64,000 bases of DNA from an uncultured Clostridia bacterium (GTDB lineage: Bacteria; Bacillota; Clostridia; Christensenellales; UBA1242), in NCBI GenBank assembly GCA_947588355.1, contig CANPYI010000003.1, forward strand, positions 1-64,000, read 5' to 3'. Below, in pieces: positions 17,034 to 25,699 of the stretch. The first letter of the stretch is position 1; every line of letters begins with the position of its first letter. The translations under genes were made by a program, and so were the position numbers. The notes beneath the pieces were generated by a model. The model was not told the DNA's origin and did not search any database. It was given only the letters and a program-made list of their open reading frames with translations.

Positions 17034-17792
17034 TCAATAATTTTCCAAAATCTTGTTCATTTTCATAACATCAGCTGCGGTCATAATTCCCAAAGGTTTT
17101 TCTCTTGCACCACCATTTTGCGTCACCAAGATTGCAAGCATCTTGGAATTTTTGTGAAACATATCAAGTGCTTGCTCCACAGTGATGTCTTTGTTTGCAA
17201 ATGCATAATAATCACTGTGTTCAATCTTTGAAAGCATGTCCTCAATCTTCACGGAATCCAAGAAACTTTCTGCTTTTCCGCCGGACAGCAGGTGTTTTCC
17301 AAAAGCGTCAATGATTTTTTGTCCGTTTGCAACGCCAATGATTTCATTTCCCTTAAACACGGGCAAGTTTGAATAGCCCGACGACGCAATTGTGCAAATC
17401 ACCTCCCGCATAGACATACTTGACTGCACTGCCAAAACATCTCGCCTTGCCACAACCTCCAAAGCACGCGGAGGAGTTGTCAAAAGTTTTTCAATCTTTT
17501 CAATTTTTTCCACAACATCGTCGTGAGGTTCGGCAATAATAAAATCATTATTGTCATGCACAATCGCATTTCTCAACCTTCCGTAGCCAATCAAATCGTC
17601 TTCATATTTTCGCACTGTATAGTTGAATGCAACTGCCTTTCGTACTGCTTCCGAAAATCCCATACTGCGATTAAAGTTGTATCTGGTTTTAAGTGCATAG
17701 TCAATATTGTTGAATGCCGACAAAAAGCGTGCAGCATTGCTTTTTGGCACGGTGTCAATAATTTGTTCTGAATTTTTGTCTTTCTTTCCCAT
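17034..17792 (-). CDS. HEPN-like domain fused to a CBS pair
   Basis: The 252-residue protein has two parts. The N-terminal ~100 residues are helical and contain R74-N-A-I-V-H79 in YGRLRNAIVHD, which matches the RNxxxH motif of HEPN-fold proteins. The rest is a tandem CBS module (about 100-160 and 185-245, with YSNLPVFKGNEIIGVANGQ and GIMTAADVMK), a sensor of adenine nucleotides in many proteins. The 17792 ATG has GAGAGG upstream; the longer version starts at TTG without a site. It is the first gene of the ileS run (20-bp gap). HEPN domains can be RNases or mere scaffolds; which applies here is unknown. Confidence 0.75.
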   Translation of the reverse strand: MGKKDKNSEQIIDTVPKSNAARFLSAFNNIDYALKTRYNFNRSMGFSEAVRKAVAFNYTVRKYEDDLIGYGRLRNAIVHDNNDFIIAEPHDDVVEKIEKIEKLLTTPPRALEVVARRDVLAVQSSMSMREVICTIASSGYSNLPVFKGNEIIGVANGQKIIDAFGKHLLSGGKAESFLDSVKIEDMLSKIEHSDYYAFANKDITVEQALDMFHKNSKMLAILVTQNGGAREKPLGIMTAADVMKMNKILENY

Positions 17793-17897
17793 TTTACCTC
17801 TCAATTGTAATCAAACTAATTATACATAAAAAGAAAGAAAAAGAAAAACAAAAAACGCACTAAAATAAAAAAATATTGTCAACAAAACAAACAAAAC

Positions 17898-18581
17898 TTA
17901 TTTTGCTGGAGAATAAGTAAGTGGCGAGTTTGCACCAAGATAAACCTGTGGAACTTTTCCACTGATAACACTTTCTGCAACAAGAACTTCTGTCACACTG
18001 TCAACGGTGGTGGAATAAGCCGGCAAAACCAAAGAAACACTTGCGTAAAGTTTTATATACAACGAATGTTCGGTGTTGTTGACGCCTGCACCTTCAAACT
18101 TGCTTTCAAAAACAGAAGTCATTGCACCGATAGGCATAAGTTTCAAACTAACCTTTGGCCCAATGCCCACCAAAAACGGCAAACCGGTGAAAGTCCCAAG
18201 TGCAACATCAACACCGTATTTGCCCATTTGGTCAAGATAAATTTGTGCAACCTGATAAAATTTGCGAGCCATAAGATTGAGTTTGACCGTATCCAAGGAA
18301 ATAAACACAACTTCGTTTTGCGAATTTGTTTCAATATGCACCAAGTCTTCATATCGAAATCCTTCTTCACCCAAAACATCACAAACTGCATCACTGACAG
18401 CAGAAGTTGAAAGTGAAAAAACTGTTGCCTTTGTCGCCTCAACTACAACAGGATTGACAACAAAAAACACATAGCAAACAACAAGTATCAGGCACATACA
18501 AAAAGAAAAAACAACAAGCCTGAATTTTCGCTTTTTCCTCTTTTCATATTTTTGCTGATACAAACTTACTCTGCATTTCAC
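17898..18581 (-). CDS. yunB: Sporulation protein YunB
   Basis: The 227-residue protein has a basic N-terminus and a signal-anchor (about residues 21-44). The body is the YunB family domain, with VALGTFTGLPFLVGIGPKV, LMPIGAMTSVFESKFEGAGVNN and ASVSLVLPAYSTTVDSVTEV. YunB is a conserved endospore-former protein made under sigma E; its deletion impairs sporulation in Bacillus, with unknown biochemical role. The gene lies next to spoVAE in the same direction, 123 bp upstream region included, which fits coexpression in sporulation. It probably ends the spore block before the ileS run. Confidence 0.88.
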   Translation of the reverse strand: MKCRVSLYQQKYEKRKKRKFRLVVFSFCMCLILVVCYVFFVVNPVVVEATKATVFSLSTSAVSDAVCDVLGEEGFRYEDLVHIETNSQNEVVFISLDTVKLNLMARKFYQVAQIYLDQMGKYGVDVALGTFTGLPFLVGIGPKVSLKLMPIGAMTSVFESKFEGAGVNNTEHSLYIKLYASVSLVLPAYSTTVDSVTEVLVAESVISGKVPQVYLGANSPLTYSPAK

Positions 18582-18652
18582 AAAATATGTATATGCTGTG
18601 ATGCGTCAAATTTTGACAAAATATTTAAGAGCGATAACTCGAAAATAAACAC

Positions 18653-18692
18653 AATATATGGTGTATTATGTATGCGTAATACACCATATATT
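18653..18692. repeat. 16-bp perfect palindrome between spoVAE and yunB
   Basis: AATATATGGTGTATTA (18653-18668) and its exact complement (18677-18692) enclose an 8-nt centre. It sits just after the spoVAE stop. No good T tract follows on the minus strand, so termination would be inefficient. It could be a weak terminator, an mRNA-stabilising hairpin between spoVAE and yunB, or a protein site. Confidence 0.8.
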
Positions 18693-18704
18693 TGGCAGCC
18701 TAAA

Positions 18705-19073
18705 CTACTTTTTTGTGTGAGAATGGAATATAAGAGCAAACAAAAATGCAAAGCCTATCGCCGCTGCGATGCCACCGGCAGTGGCAGTCAGGCCGCCCGT
18801 GAATATCCCCAAAAAGCCATGAGTTTTCACCGCACCGATTGCACCTTTTGCAAGCGAGGCACCAAATCCAACAATAGGCACATTTATGCCCGCTTTGGCA
18901 AAATCTGAAATATAATCAAAAAGCCCAACTGCTTCCAGAAAGACGCCTATAAGCACAAAAGTGACAAGAATTCGTGCAGAGGTTATGTTTGTTGTGATTA
19001 TCAAAAGTTCACCAAGAGCACACACCAATCCGCCAACCAAAAACACCCACAAATAAGTCAAAAATATTTCCAT
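18705..19073 (-). CDS. spoVAE: Stage V sporulation protein AE
   Basis: The 122-residue membrane protein has four hydrophobic segments and contains LCALGELLI-like and GFGASLAKGAIGAVKTHGFLGIFTGG sequences typical of SpoVAE(b). SpoVA proteins form the channel in the spore inner membrane that moves calcium-dipicolinate into the forespore and releases it on germination. The ATG at 19073 has a near-perfect AGGAGGAGAG 3 bp upstream. It is the last of three spoVA genes in order C, D, E with 10-11 bp gaps. spoVAA, spoVAB and spoVAF are absent from the window, which is common in Clostridia. Confidence 0.93.
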   Translation of the reverse strand: MEIFLTYLWVFLVGGLVCALGELLIITTNITSARILVTFVLIGVFLEAVGLFDYISDFAKAGINVPIVGFGASLAKGAIGAVKTHGFLGIFTGGLTATAGGIAAAIGFAFLFALIFHSHTKK

Positions 19074-19083
19074 CTCTCCTCCT

Positions 19084-20100
19084 TTACTTTTCCACAACTA
19101 TTGCGTGACAGACGCAAGGAATGGTGTCACCCTGTTGTGTGGAAGTTGTCGACAAAAGTGCCCCTGTCGGCAAAAAAAGTACTTTTTTGTATTGCCCTTC
19201 ATTTATCTTTTGGATTATATAGGAATTAAACACTGTTGCACAACAACCCGCACCAGATGCACCACACAAGGTCTCTTGTTCACGCTTGAAATACATCTGT
19301 CCACAGTCACCATAATTTGTTCCAAGAGTTATGCCTTCGTCTTCCATGAGGTCAATCAAAATCTCACTTCCAAGTTTGCCCAAATCGCCGGTCACAATAA
19401 GGTCATAATCATCGGGTTTTGTGCGCGTGTTTCTGAAGTGCGACAGCATTGTATCACGTGCCGCTGGAGCCATGGCACCACCCATGTTGTTGACATCATT
19501 CACTCCCCAATCAACAACTTTCCCAAAAGTGACAGCGGTGATTTTTGGACCTTCACCTTCCAAGGAAACTACCGAAGCGCCCGCACCCGTCACAGTCCAC
19601 TGCGAAGTCGGGGGTCTTTGATTTCCAAGTTCAAGCGGAAATCTGTACTGCCTTTCAGCCGTAGAAAAATGCGAGCCTGTGCAACAAACCACATTCTGAT
19701 AAAATCCACCGTCAACAAGCACTGCACCAATCGCCAAACTTTCCGCCATAGTGGAACAAGCACCATACAGGCCTATAAAAGGAAACTGGAACGCTCTAGC
19801 AGCATATGAAGAACTTATTATTTGATTCAAAAGGTCGCCTGCAATCATCAAATCGATATCTTTGGGTTGCAAATGTGCATTTTGTATCACGCCCGTAACC
19901 GCACTTTCAAGCATTTTACGTTCTGCCTTTTCAAAAGTCTTCTCGCCGAAGTGGTCGTTTTTCATGACATAGTCGAAATAAGGGCCAAAATTTCCCTGCC
20001 CTTCCTTGGGCCCAACAATAGCATAAGAGCCGATTATTTTTGGTTGATTTTTCAGTTTTATAGTTTGTTTTATTTTGAATGTATTCTGTCTTTTTTGCAT
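19084..20100 (-). CDS. spoVAD: Stage V sporulation protein AD
   Basis: The 338-residue protein has the thiolase-like fold of SpoVAD, the SpoVA subunit that binds dipicolinic acid on the outer side of the spore inner membrane. Recognisable blocks are YAIVGPKEGQGNFGPYFD, AGDLLNQIISSSYAAR, GLYGACSTMAESLAIGA, HFSTAERQYRFPLELGNQR and DYDLIVTGDLGKLGSEIL. The start at 20100 has GAGGAAAG; the longer in-frame version reads through the spoVAC end and has no ribosome site. It sits 10 bp before spoVAE and 11 bp after spoVAC. Confidence 0.95.
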   Translation of the reverse strand: MQKRQNTFKIKQTIKLKNQPKIIGSYAIVGPKEGQGNFGPYFDYVMKNDHFGEKTFEKAERKMLESAVTGVIQNAHLQPKDIDLMIAGDLLNQIISSSYAARAFQFPFIGLYGACSTMAESLAIGAVLVDGGFYQNVVCCTGSHFSTAERQYRFPLELGNQRPPTSQWTVTGAGASVVSLEGEGPKITAVTFGKVVDWGVNDVNNMGGAMAPAARDTMLSHFRNTRTKPDDYDLIVTGDLGKLGSEILIDLMEDEGITLGTNYGDCGQMYFKREQETLCGASGAGCCATVFNSYIIQKINEGQYKKVLFLPTGALLSTTSTQQGDTIPCVCHAIVVEK

Positions 20101-20111
20101 ATTCTTTCCTC

Positions 20112-20567
20112 TTAAAACAAAGAAATTATCCAATAAATAAGCCCCACAACCATACTTGACGCTACGCCAAACACAATAACGGGACCTGCAATAGTAAACA
20201 TCTTTACACAAATGCCGTATATTATACCTTCACTCTTAAATTCTATCGACGGACTTGTGATGGAGTTTGAAAAACCTGTAATTGGAACAATTGAGCCACC
20301 CCCTGCAAACTTTCCTATTTGGTCATAAACGCCAATTCCGGTCAAAAAAGAAGCGATAAAAATAAGAGTTATCAGTGTCAATGACCAACCGGTCTGTTGC
20401 GAAATATTCGGAAAAATCAGCAGATAAATGTCGTTTATGCCTTGACCAATCAAACAAATCAGTCCACCCACCCAAAACGAATTAAACAGCGATGGCCAAG
20501 GCCTTGTTTTTGGTATTTTTGCTGAAACATATTTGTTGTACGCTTCGTTTCTTTTTTTATCTTCCAT
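20112..20567 (-). CDS. spoVAC: Stage V sporulation protein AC
   Basis: The 151-residue membrane protein starts MEDKKRNEAYNKYVSAKIPK, the usual SpoVAC opening. It has about four membrane segments and the signature FAGGGSIVPITGFSNSI with EFKSEG after it. SpoVAC acts as the mechanosensitive-like pore of the SpoVA channel. The start at 20567 follows GAGGTATAGC. It is the first gene of the spoVACDE unit; its promoter should lie in 20568-20690, shared with the divergent lipoprotein gene. I see no clear sigma-A promoter there, which fits forespore (sigma G) expression. Confidence 0.94.
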   Translation of the reverse strand: MEDKKRNEAYNKYVSAKIPKTRPWPSLFNSFWVGGLICLIGQGINDIYLLIFPNISQQTGWSLTLITLIFIASFLTGIGVYDQIGKFAGGGSIVPITGFSNSITSPSIEFKSEGIIYGICVKMFTIAGPVIVFGVASSMVVGLIYWIISLF

Positions 20568-20690
20568 GCTATACCTCTTAAAACCTAAACAATAAAATTT
20601 TGTCCAAAAAGAATGAAAATAATCAACAGCCGGCATGGTTTTGTATATTTTTATTCAAAAAGCAAAATATAAGAAAAATCGGAGGTTTTT

Positions 20691-21938
20691 ATGAAAAAAA
20701 TAATACTCACTATGGCGATTATGCTGATGTGCATTTCACTTGCAGGCTGTGGAGCAAGCAACAGTTCAACAATAACAAATCTAGGAAATCAAATTGACGA
20801 AACTGCAAATGTCATAAGCAGTATCGAAAGTGTCAATCCAACCGATTTAAATTTGTCAAAAGAAATGTTAAACACCATAGCGATAAAAGAAAACAGCAGT
20901 GCCATATATGACAATGTTATCGCAACACAACAAACATTGCTTGCCGAGGAATATTTCAAAACAGATATCTTAAACACAACAGCCAGAATCAAAAACACGT
21001 TGTCAAAGGACATAAAATTGTCAAAAGCACAATCAACCGCCTTGAAAGAACTTACAGACAATCTCTCAAAATACACAAACTCTGTTGCATACACAAAAAA
21101 TGATATGGAAAGCACCCTAAAAAACATCTCCTCTTTGAAAAAGAATGCCAGCAAAAATGCTGACCGAATAAACGCAAAACTCAATCGTTTGGCATGCAAC
21201 TCGAATTCTCGTTCTTCATTTTATGAAAACATTTTATCTTCATTAAATCAAATAGAAAATTATTTAAACATTCCGCAAGAAGACAAACAAGAGCAGCCAG
21301 ATGAGATTCAACTTGCAAATCAAGATTCTCAGACACAAAATCTCAAAAATGAGCAAAACACAAATCAATTGGCAAATTCTCCGTACACACGATTCAATTC
21401 AAACAACATAAACCGCATGAGATTTGGCTATGGTTATGGAATGAATGGTGGATACACAATGCCTGTGGCACCGTATGGCAACGGCTATGGAATGTATGGA
21501 TATGGCAATGCAATGTATGGGGCAAACGGAATGAACAACATGTATTTTCCAAACGAGATGGGCATGTATGGTGGCTACAACTTTGCAAACCCGTACATGT
21601 ACGGTGGAAAAAATATAAACTTCGCGCGATTTAACACCTTGCGCAACACTGACACATATGCACCGCTTGTCAGAAACATAGACACCTATCGCACAAACAC
21701 AGAAAGCAGATCAGTTGCCCTGCCAGAAAAGCGTCTTGAAACATATGAAAAAGTTAACGACGACAACACAGTTGAAATGATTGACACAAAAGACATAGAG
21801 AGTGACGAAACAGAATGCCAAGACGATTTTTGCGGGGCAGAAGAGCAAATGGACAATCCAGATACTCCCGTTTTTAAGCAACTTAAAATAAAGCCTGTTT
21901 CAGATGACGAACTTTCTCAACCAACAATTGCGCATTAA
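20691..21938 (+). CDS. Lipoprotein with Gly/Tyr/Met/Asn-rich segment
   Basis: The 415-residue protein has a lipoprotein signal with lipobox L-A-G-C20. A Ser/Asn/Lys-rich helical region (about 25-190) is followed by a striking low-complexity stretch near 240-310, with repeated GYG, MYG, NGM and YGG units. An acidic C-terminus with DDFCGAEEQ closes it. The gene diverges from spoVAC and has a strong ribosome site (CGGAGG) and terminator. Gly/Tyr-rich segments occur in spore-coat proteins and adhesive matrices. I recognise no family. A role at the spore or cell surface is inferred from position and composition only. Confidence 0.75.
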   Translation: MKKIILTMAIMLMCISLAGCGASNSSTITNLGNQIDETANVISSIESVNPTDLNLSKEMLNTIAIKENSSAIYDNVIATQQTLLAEEYFKTDILNTTARIKNTLSKDIKLSKAQSTALKELTDNLSKYTNSVAYTKNDMESTLKNISSLKKNASKNADRINAKLNRLACNSNSRSSFYENILSSLNQIENYLNIPQEDKQEQPDEIQLANQDSQTQNLKNEQNTNQLANSPYTRFNSNNINRMRFGYGYGMNGGYTMPVAPYGNGYGMYGYGNAMYGANGMNNMYFPNEMGMYGGYNFANPYMYGGKNINFARFNTLRNTDTYAPLVRNIDTYRTNTESRSVALPEKRLETYEKVNDDNTVEMIDTKDIESDETECQDDFCGAEEQMDNPDTPVFKQLKIKPVSDDELSQPTIAH

Positions 21939-21966
21939 AAAAATCTTGAATATCAAGATTTTTTTT
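21939..21966. terminator. Bidirectional terminator
   Basis: A 9-bp stem (AAATCTTGA 21941-21949 / TCAAGATTT 21953-21961) has a 3-nt loop and is extended by A/T pairs. T runs occur in both directions. It separates the lipoprotein gene from the convergent subtilase gene. Confidence 0.85.
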
Positions 21967-24900
21967 AATGTGTTCTCATTTTTCTCTTCTTTTCCGCTTC
22001 CTTCTTTCTGACAATTGACAGAATCACTTTTGCCAAAGCAAACACAAACAAAAGTGAAAGGAAAATAGCCAAATACACAACAAACACCGAATTGTTTGAA
22101 AAGATGCCAGAGCCAATCTTTTTGAATGAAACCACAATGTTGGCATCTTCCGAGATGTTTTCAAGGATAAATCTTCCGTTTGTAACTTCAACAACCTTGC
22201 CATTTATTGTCACAAAGTCCAATTCATAGCCATCATTGGCACGAATATCATACTGCTTGCTTGCCCCGTATGCCAAATCGCCGTCCAAAGAGCCCGCTGA
22301 AGAGATGTTTCCGCCTTTGCCAAGTGAAAGATTGACATGAAACGATTTTGCTTGAAAAACAACCACGATTTTGATATCTTCCGAAATGTTTTCAATCTGA
22401 TAGAAGCCATTTTCGTCAGCATCAAGCCTCACGCCACCCGCCAAAACACGTTTGACTGTGTAACCGGTCACAGGAACTATCTTAAACTTGAACACTTGTT
22501 GGTCTCTGGAAACTGTAGCAGAAGTAAGTTGGTGTCCATCTTCATCAAAGATTTGCCCCTGACCGCTCAAATCAAACGACACATCAAGATTTTGTTTTTC
22601 GATAGTTGTCACATCAAACACAATATCGCCTTGCTGATTGTTCAATGTGTACAAAAATCTTGTTCTGTCCACAATGGTCTGTTGCACTCCATTGATATTT
22701 ATACTTTCCAAACTGTAGCCATTTTCTGGCAAAATCTCCACTTGATAGTTTTGATTTTTGTACAACGTGCCTTTTTTAAACAAGTCGCCATTTACAAACA
22801 TTTGCGAATGTTGTCCAATGTGGCTTATGCTGAAAACTTCCGCTTCTGTCCCAACAACATCAAACTGCATCACGCCTTCCACAGTTGTGCCAAAAGTGTC
22901 TTCCAACAAAACTTTCAAGGTTTGATTTCTCCCCAAAGCCAAATTGGAAATATGAATGCTCAAGTCATTTTCAAGTTCTCTGCCCTCAACTTGAGCCGAA
23001 ACAGTTGGATTCAAATAGGACACAGAGTCAAAAGATATTTGGTATTTGGCATTGTAGCCGATGTATTGCAAGTCAAGGTCCAAGTCTTCGCCATATTTGA
23101 CAATGATATTTTGCGGAAGCCCCCTTGTGAAACGTAAGGTCATGTCCACAAAATCAGTATTTTCATCAAATGCAAGTTTTTCGGAAGCGGACATTTCGTT
23201 TCCTTGTCCAACATAGCCATACACACATTCAAGGCTGAGTGTGCTCTGCTCAGCAATAGAAAGTTGTTTAGAATTTCCTAAATAAAGAGTTTCAATCCCC
23301 GAGCCAGATAGTGCATGCCTGCCAATTTCGACCGCATTCATAAGTTTTAATGTTTTGAGTGACTCATCACGTGCAAAAGCATAAGAGCCGACCGTCCTGA
23401 CATTAGGAACATCAAAGACACGCAAATTTGTGCAAGTGTAGAATGCATAATCTCCAACTTGAATATTGTTGCCAAGACAATAAATTTCCTCTATTTGTAA
23501 GTTTGCACTAAATGCTGACTGTGCAAAAAGCCTTATAGTTTCAGGCAATATCAAAATCTTGACATTTGTGCCAGAAAAGGCAGATCCTCCAATTCCAATC
23601 ACATACTGACCTCTGTACATTTTTGGCACAACCAATGTTGTCAAATCAGTTCCACTGTATTTGGAAATAACATATCCACCGCCCAAGACTGCGGCAAATT
23701 CGTAATTTGTTTCAAGATCATAATTTCCAAAGTAGTAAATATTGCTGGAAACAAAACTACGTTGCAAAACTTCGTCAGATGTGTTTTGAACAAATGCCAC
23801 AGCCGTCACTTTTGTGGTTTTGTTTATCACAATAGGTTGCGTGTACAATATTCCATTGCTTTTATCCAAGTTGCCGATGTCACTTTGCAAGGAATAATAA
23901 ATTTCCATATTCCCATGATTTTCAAAACTAAGTGTGATTGTTCTGCTTTCAACTTCACCGGTCGATGAACGATGTTCTTCAACATTAAATTCAACATAAC
24001 CCGAAGTCAAAACTCCAATCTTTGCAATATTTATACAACCATGGCCATACAGTTCGTCCCAATCTCCCTGACCGTAATCAACGGCATTTTCACGCAAAAG
24101 GTCATAAACCTTTTCCGCCGAATAATCTTTGTAAAATGGATTTGAATAAATAAGTGCAACACACGCAGTCACATGCGGTGCAGCCATCGAAGTACCGGTT
24201 TTGCGCGCATAAGAACTTCTGCCATAGATTCCTGCACTGTAAATGCTTGTCCCAGGTGCAGAAAAATCGACAAAACTTCCGTAATTGCTGTAAGAATCGT
24301 CAAAGGAAAGCGTTTCACCAGTTGAAGTTACAACTCTTTTCAATGCAGAAACAGTGATTGCTTCTTCAACATTTGCAGGGCTTGCAAATGAAGTGTCAAC
24401 ACTGTCGTTTCCGGCAGAGACAACAGGAATTATGCCATTTTCGTACAATCTCCTGACCGCTGAATTTAATGCTGTATTTTGTGCCGAAGTCCCCTCGCCA
24501 ACCGAAGTGGCGTCAACACCAATACTCATATTGGCAACTTTTATATTCAATCCATCAGATTTTAAGGAAAGGGCATATTCAATCGCGTTTATTATCATGG
24601 AAACATTTCCACGACCGTTGGATTTGAGGACTTTAAGCGGAAGAATTTGCACATTGGAAAGTGTTGCCTGTGCAATAGTGCCACTCACATGTGTTCCATG
24701 TCCATAAAGATCTTCAAATTGATAGCCGCCCACATTCTCTTCGGCAGAAAAATCTCTGCCATAATCCAGCAAAATCCTATCTTCAAAAAGTTCGTGCGAG
24801 GTGTATATCCCGCTGTCCAAAACTGCAACAACCAAATTGTTGAGATCGCTCTGGTTGTGCATAGTAAGCATAGTCGCCTTGTAATCATCAACGCCAATAT

Positions 24901-25354
24901 ATTGCCAGCCCCAATCTTCATATGTTGCTGTGCTTTCAATTTCTTCTGTTGTGGTTTCGTAGTCATAAGTCACGCTAAAATCAAGGTCAGAAAGTTTTTG
25001 ATAAGCGTTTTCGGTGTCCTGTTGACTATCATACTGAAAAATATGCCAATCGTGATATTCTGCTTTTTGCACAGCACCATAGTCCGCAACATTTTTGTCA
25101 GAATAAACAATCAATCGATTTGGCAACAAGTTTTGTGTTGTTTCATGTCCCTCAACAGAGGCAACCGCAATTTCATTAAAATCATCATCAAATTCGGACA
25201 GCATTTTGATAAGCGAATCATTAAAATCTTCGTAATTTTCTTGACTTGCACATGCAAAAGTTTGCTGCAAAGGTTTGTATGCTATTATTGCAGCAAAAAT
25301 CGCCAGCGTAAACATCAAGAAGTAACAAAAAATTTTCTGTCGAATTGTTGTCAT
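21965..25354 (-). CDS. Membrane-anchored subtilisin-like (S8) protease
   Basis: The 1129-residue secreted protease has, in order: a signal/anchor (12-35), a propeptide-like region to about 150, an S8 domain with D180 (VAVLDSGI), H219 (GHGTHVSG), oxyanion N315 (SAGND) and S389 (GTSMAAPH), then beta-sandwich sequence. A BspA-type leucine-rich repeat region (about 570-710) and three InlB-like repeats (each with GY, NG and NISEDxxIxVxF) follow. A C-terminal membrane helix (about 1093-1116) precedes a basic tail. All catalytic residues are intact. It is probably displayed outside the cell and tethered by its C-terminus, acting on host, diet or cell-surface proteins. A single gene. Confidence 0.92.
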   Translation of the reverse strand: MTTIRQKIFCYFLMFTLAIFAAIIAYKPLQQTFACASQENYEDFNDSLIKMLSEFDDDFNEIAVASVEGHETTQNLLPNRLIVYSDKNVADYGAVQKAEYHDWHIFQYDSQQDTENAYQKLSDLDFSVTYDYETTTEEIESTATYEDWGWQYIGVDDYKATMLTMHNQSDLNNLVVAVLDSGIYTSHELFEDRILLDYGRDFSAEENVGGYQFEDLYGHGTHVSGTIAQATLSNVQILPLKVLKSNGRGNVSMIINAIEYALSLKSDGLNIKVANMSIGVDATSVGEGTSAQNTALNSAVRRLYENGIIPVVSAGNDSVDTSFASPANVEEAITVSALKRVVTSTGETLSFDDSYSNYGSFVDFSAPGTSIYSAGIYGRSSYARKTGTSMAAPHVTACVALIYSNPFYKDYSAEKVYDLLRENAVDYGQGDWDELYGHGCINIAKIGVLTSGYVEFNVEEHRSSTGEVESRTITLSFENHGNMEIYYSLQSDIGNLDKSNGILYTQPIVINKTTKVTAVAFVQNTSDEVLQRSFVSSNIYYFGNYDLETNYEFAAVLGGGYVISKYSGTDLTTLVVPKMYRGQYVIGIGGSAFSGTNVKILILPETIRLFAQSAFSANLQIEEIYCLGNNIQVGDYAFYTCTNLRVFDVPNVRTVGSYAFARDESLKTLKLMNAVEIGRHALSGSGIETLYLGNSKQLSIAEQSTLSLECVYGYVGQGNEMSASEKLAFDENTDFVDMTLRFTRGLPQNIIVKYGEDLDLDLQYIGYNAKYQISFDSVSYLNPTVSAQVEGRELENDLSIHISNLALGRNQTLKVLLEDTFGTTVEGVMQFDVVGTEAEVFSISHIGQHSQMFVNGDLFKKGTLYKNQNYQVEILPENGYSLESININGVQQTIVDRTRFLYTLNNQQGDIVFDVTTIEKQNLDVSFDLSGQGQIFDEDGHQLTSATVSRDQQVFKFKIVPVTGYTVKRVLAGGVRLDADENGFYQIENISEDIKIVVVFQAKSFHVNLSLGKGGNISSAGSLDGDLAYGASKQYDIRANDGYELDFVTINGKVVEVTNGRFILENISEDANIVVSFKKIGSGIFSNNSVFVVYLAIFLSLLFVFALAKVILSIVRKKEAEKKRKMRTH

Positions 25355-25467
25355 ATATATATTATAACATGTTTACTTAAAAAAATCAATAATTCATTCA
25401 AGAAAACTTCAGTGTCACACAGAATATAAAGTTTTTTGCCAATCTTTGAGAAATTTTGGCAAAACTG

Positions 25468-25496
25468 TTGACTTTTAAAAATTCTCGTTGTAAAAT
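25468..25496 (+). promoter_or_regulatory. tRNA-Leu promoter
   Basis: TTGACT (25468-25473), a 17-bp spacer and TAAAAT (25491-25496). The predicted start is about 12 nt before the mature tRNA. Confidence 0.75.
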
Positions 25497-25514
25497 AAAA
25501 GGGCATTTTGATAT

Positions 25515-25596
25515 GCGGATGTGGCGGAATGGCAGACGCGCTTGTTTAAGGGGCAAGTGGGAAACCGTGGAGGTTCGACCCCTCTCATCCGCACCA
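25515..25596 (+). tRNA. tRNA-Leu (anticodon AAG)
   Basis: The acceptor arms GCGGATG (25515-25521) and CATCCGC (25586-25592) pair, with discriminator A and encoded CCA. The anticodon stem CTTGT/GCAAG encloses loop TTAAGGG, giving anticodon AAG with U33 and G37 as in leucine tRNAs. The long variable arm (TGGGAAACCGTGG) is class II. A34 is unusual in bacteria, where it normally occurs only in tRNA-Arg(ACG). It presumably needs deamination to inosine and would then read CUU, CUC and CUA. Confidence 0.9.
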
Positions 25597-25603
25597 GATA
25601 AAC

Positions 25604-25631
25604 CTAAATCAATTTGATTTAGTTTTTTTTT
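25604..25631 (+). terminator. tRNA-Leu terminator
   Basis: CTAAATC (25604-25610) pairs with GATTTAG (25616-25622). Nine T residues follow (25623-25631). Confidence 0.85.
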
Positions 25632-25699
25632 ATTTTATATTAAAATTTTATTTGTGAATTTAAATTCTTTATGCTATTATGAAAACTAAAAAGGACTTT

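Noticed and set aside
17793-17897. Possible T-box before the ileS run
   Set aside because: The interval is too short and no T-box core (AGGGTGGNACCGCG) is visible. The same holds for the 128 bp before valS.
21400-21620. Tandem DNA repeat or CRISPR-like array in the lipoprotein gene
   Set aside because: The repetition is imperfect at the DNA level and follows Gly/Tyr/Met codons, so it is protein low complexity.
24647-25429. Antisense frame of 260 residues inside the subtilase gene
   Set aside because: It mirrors the protease domain and has no independent support.
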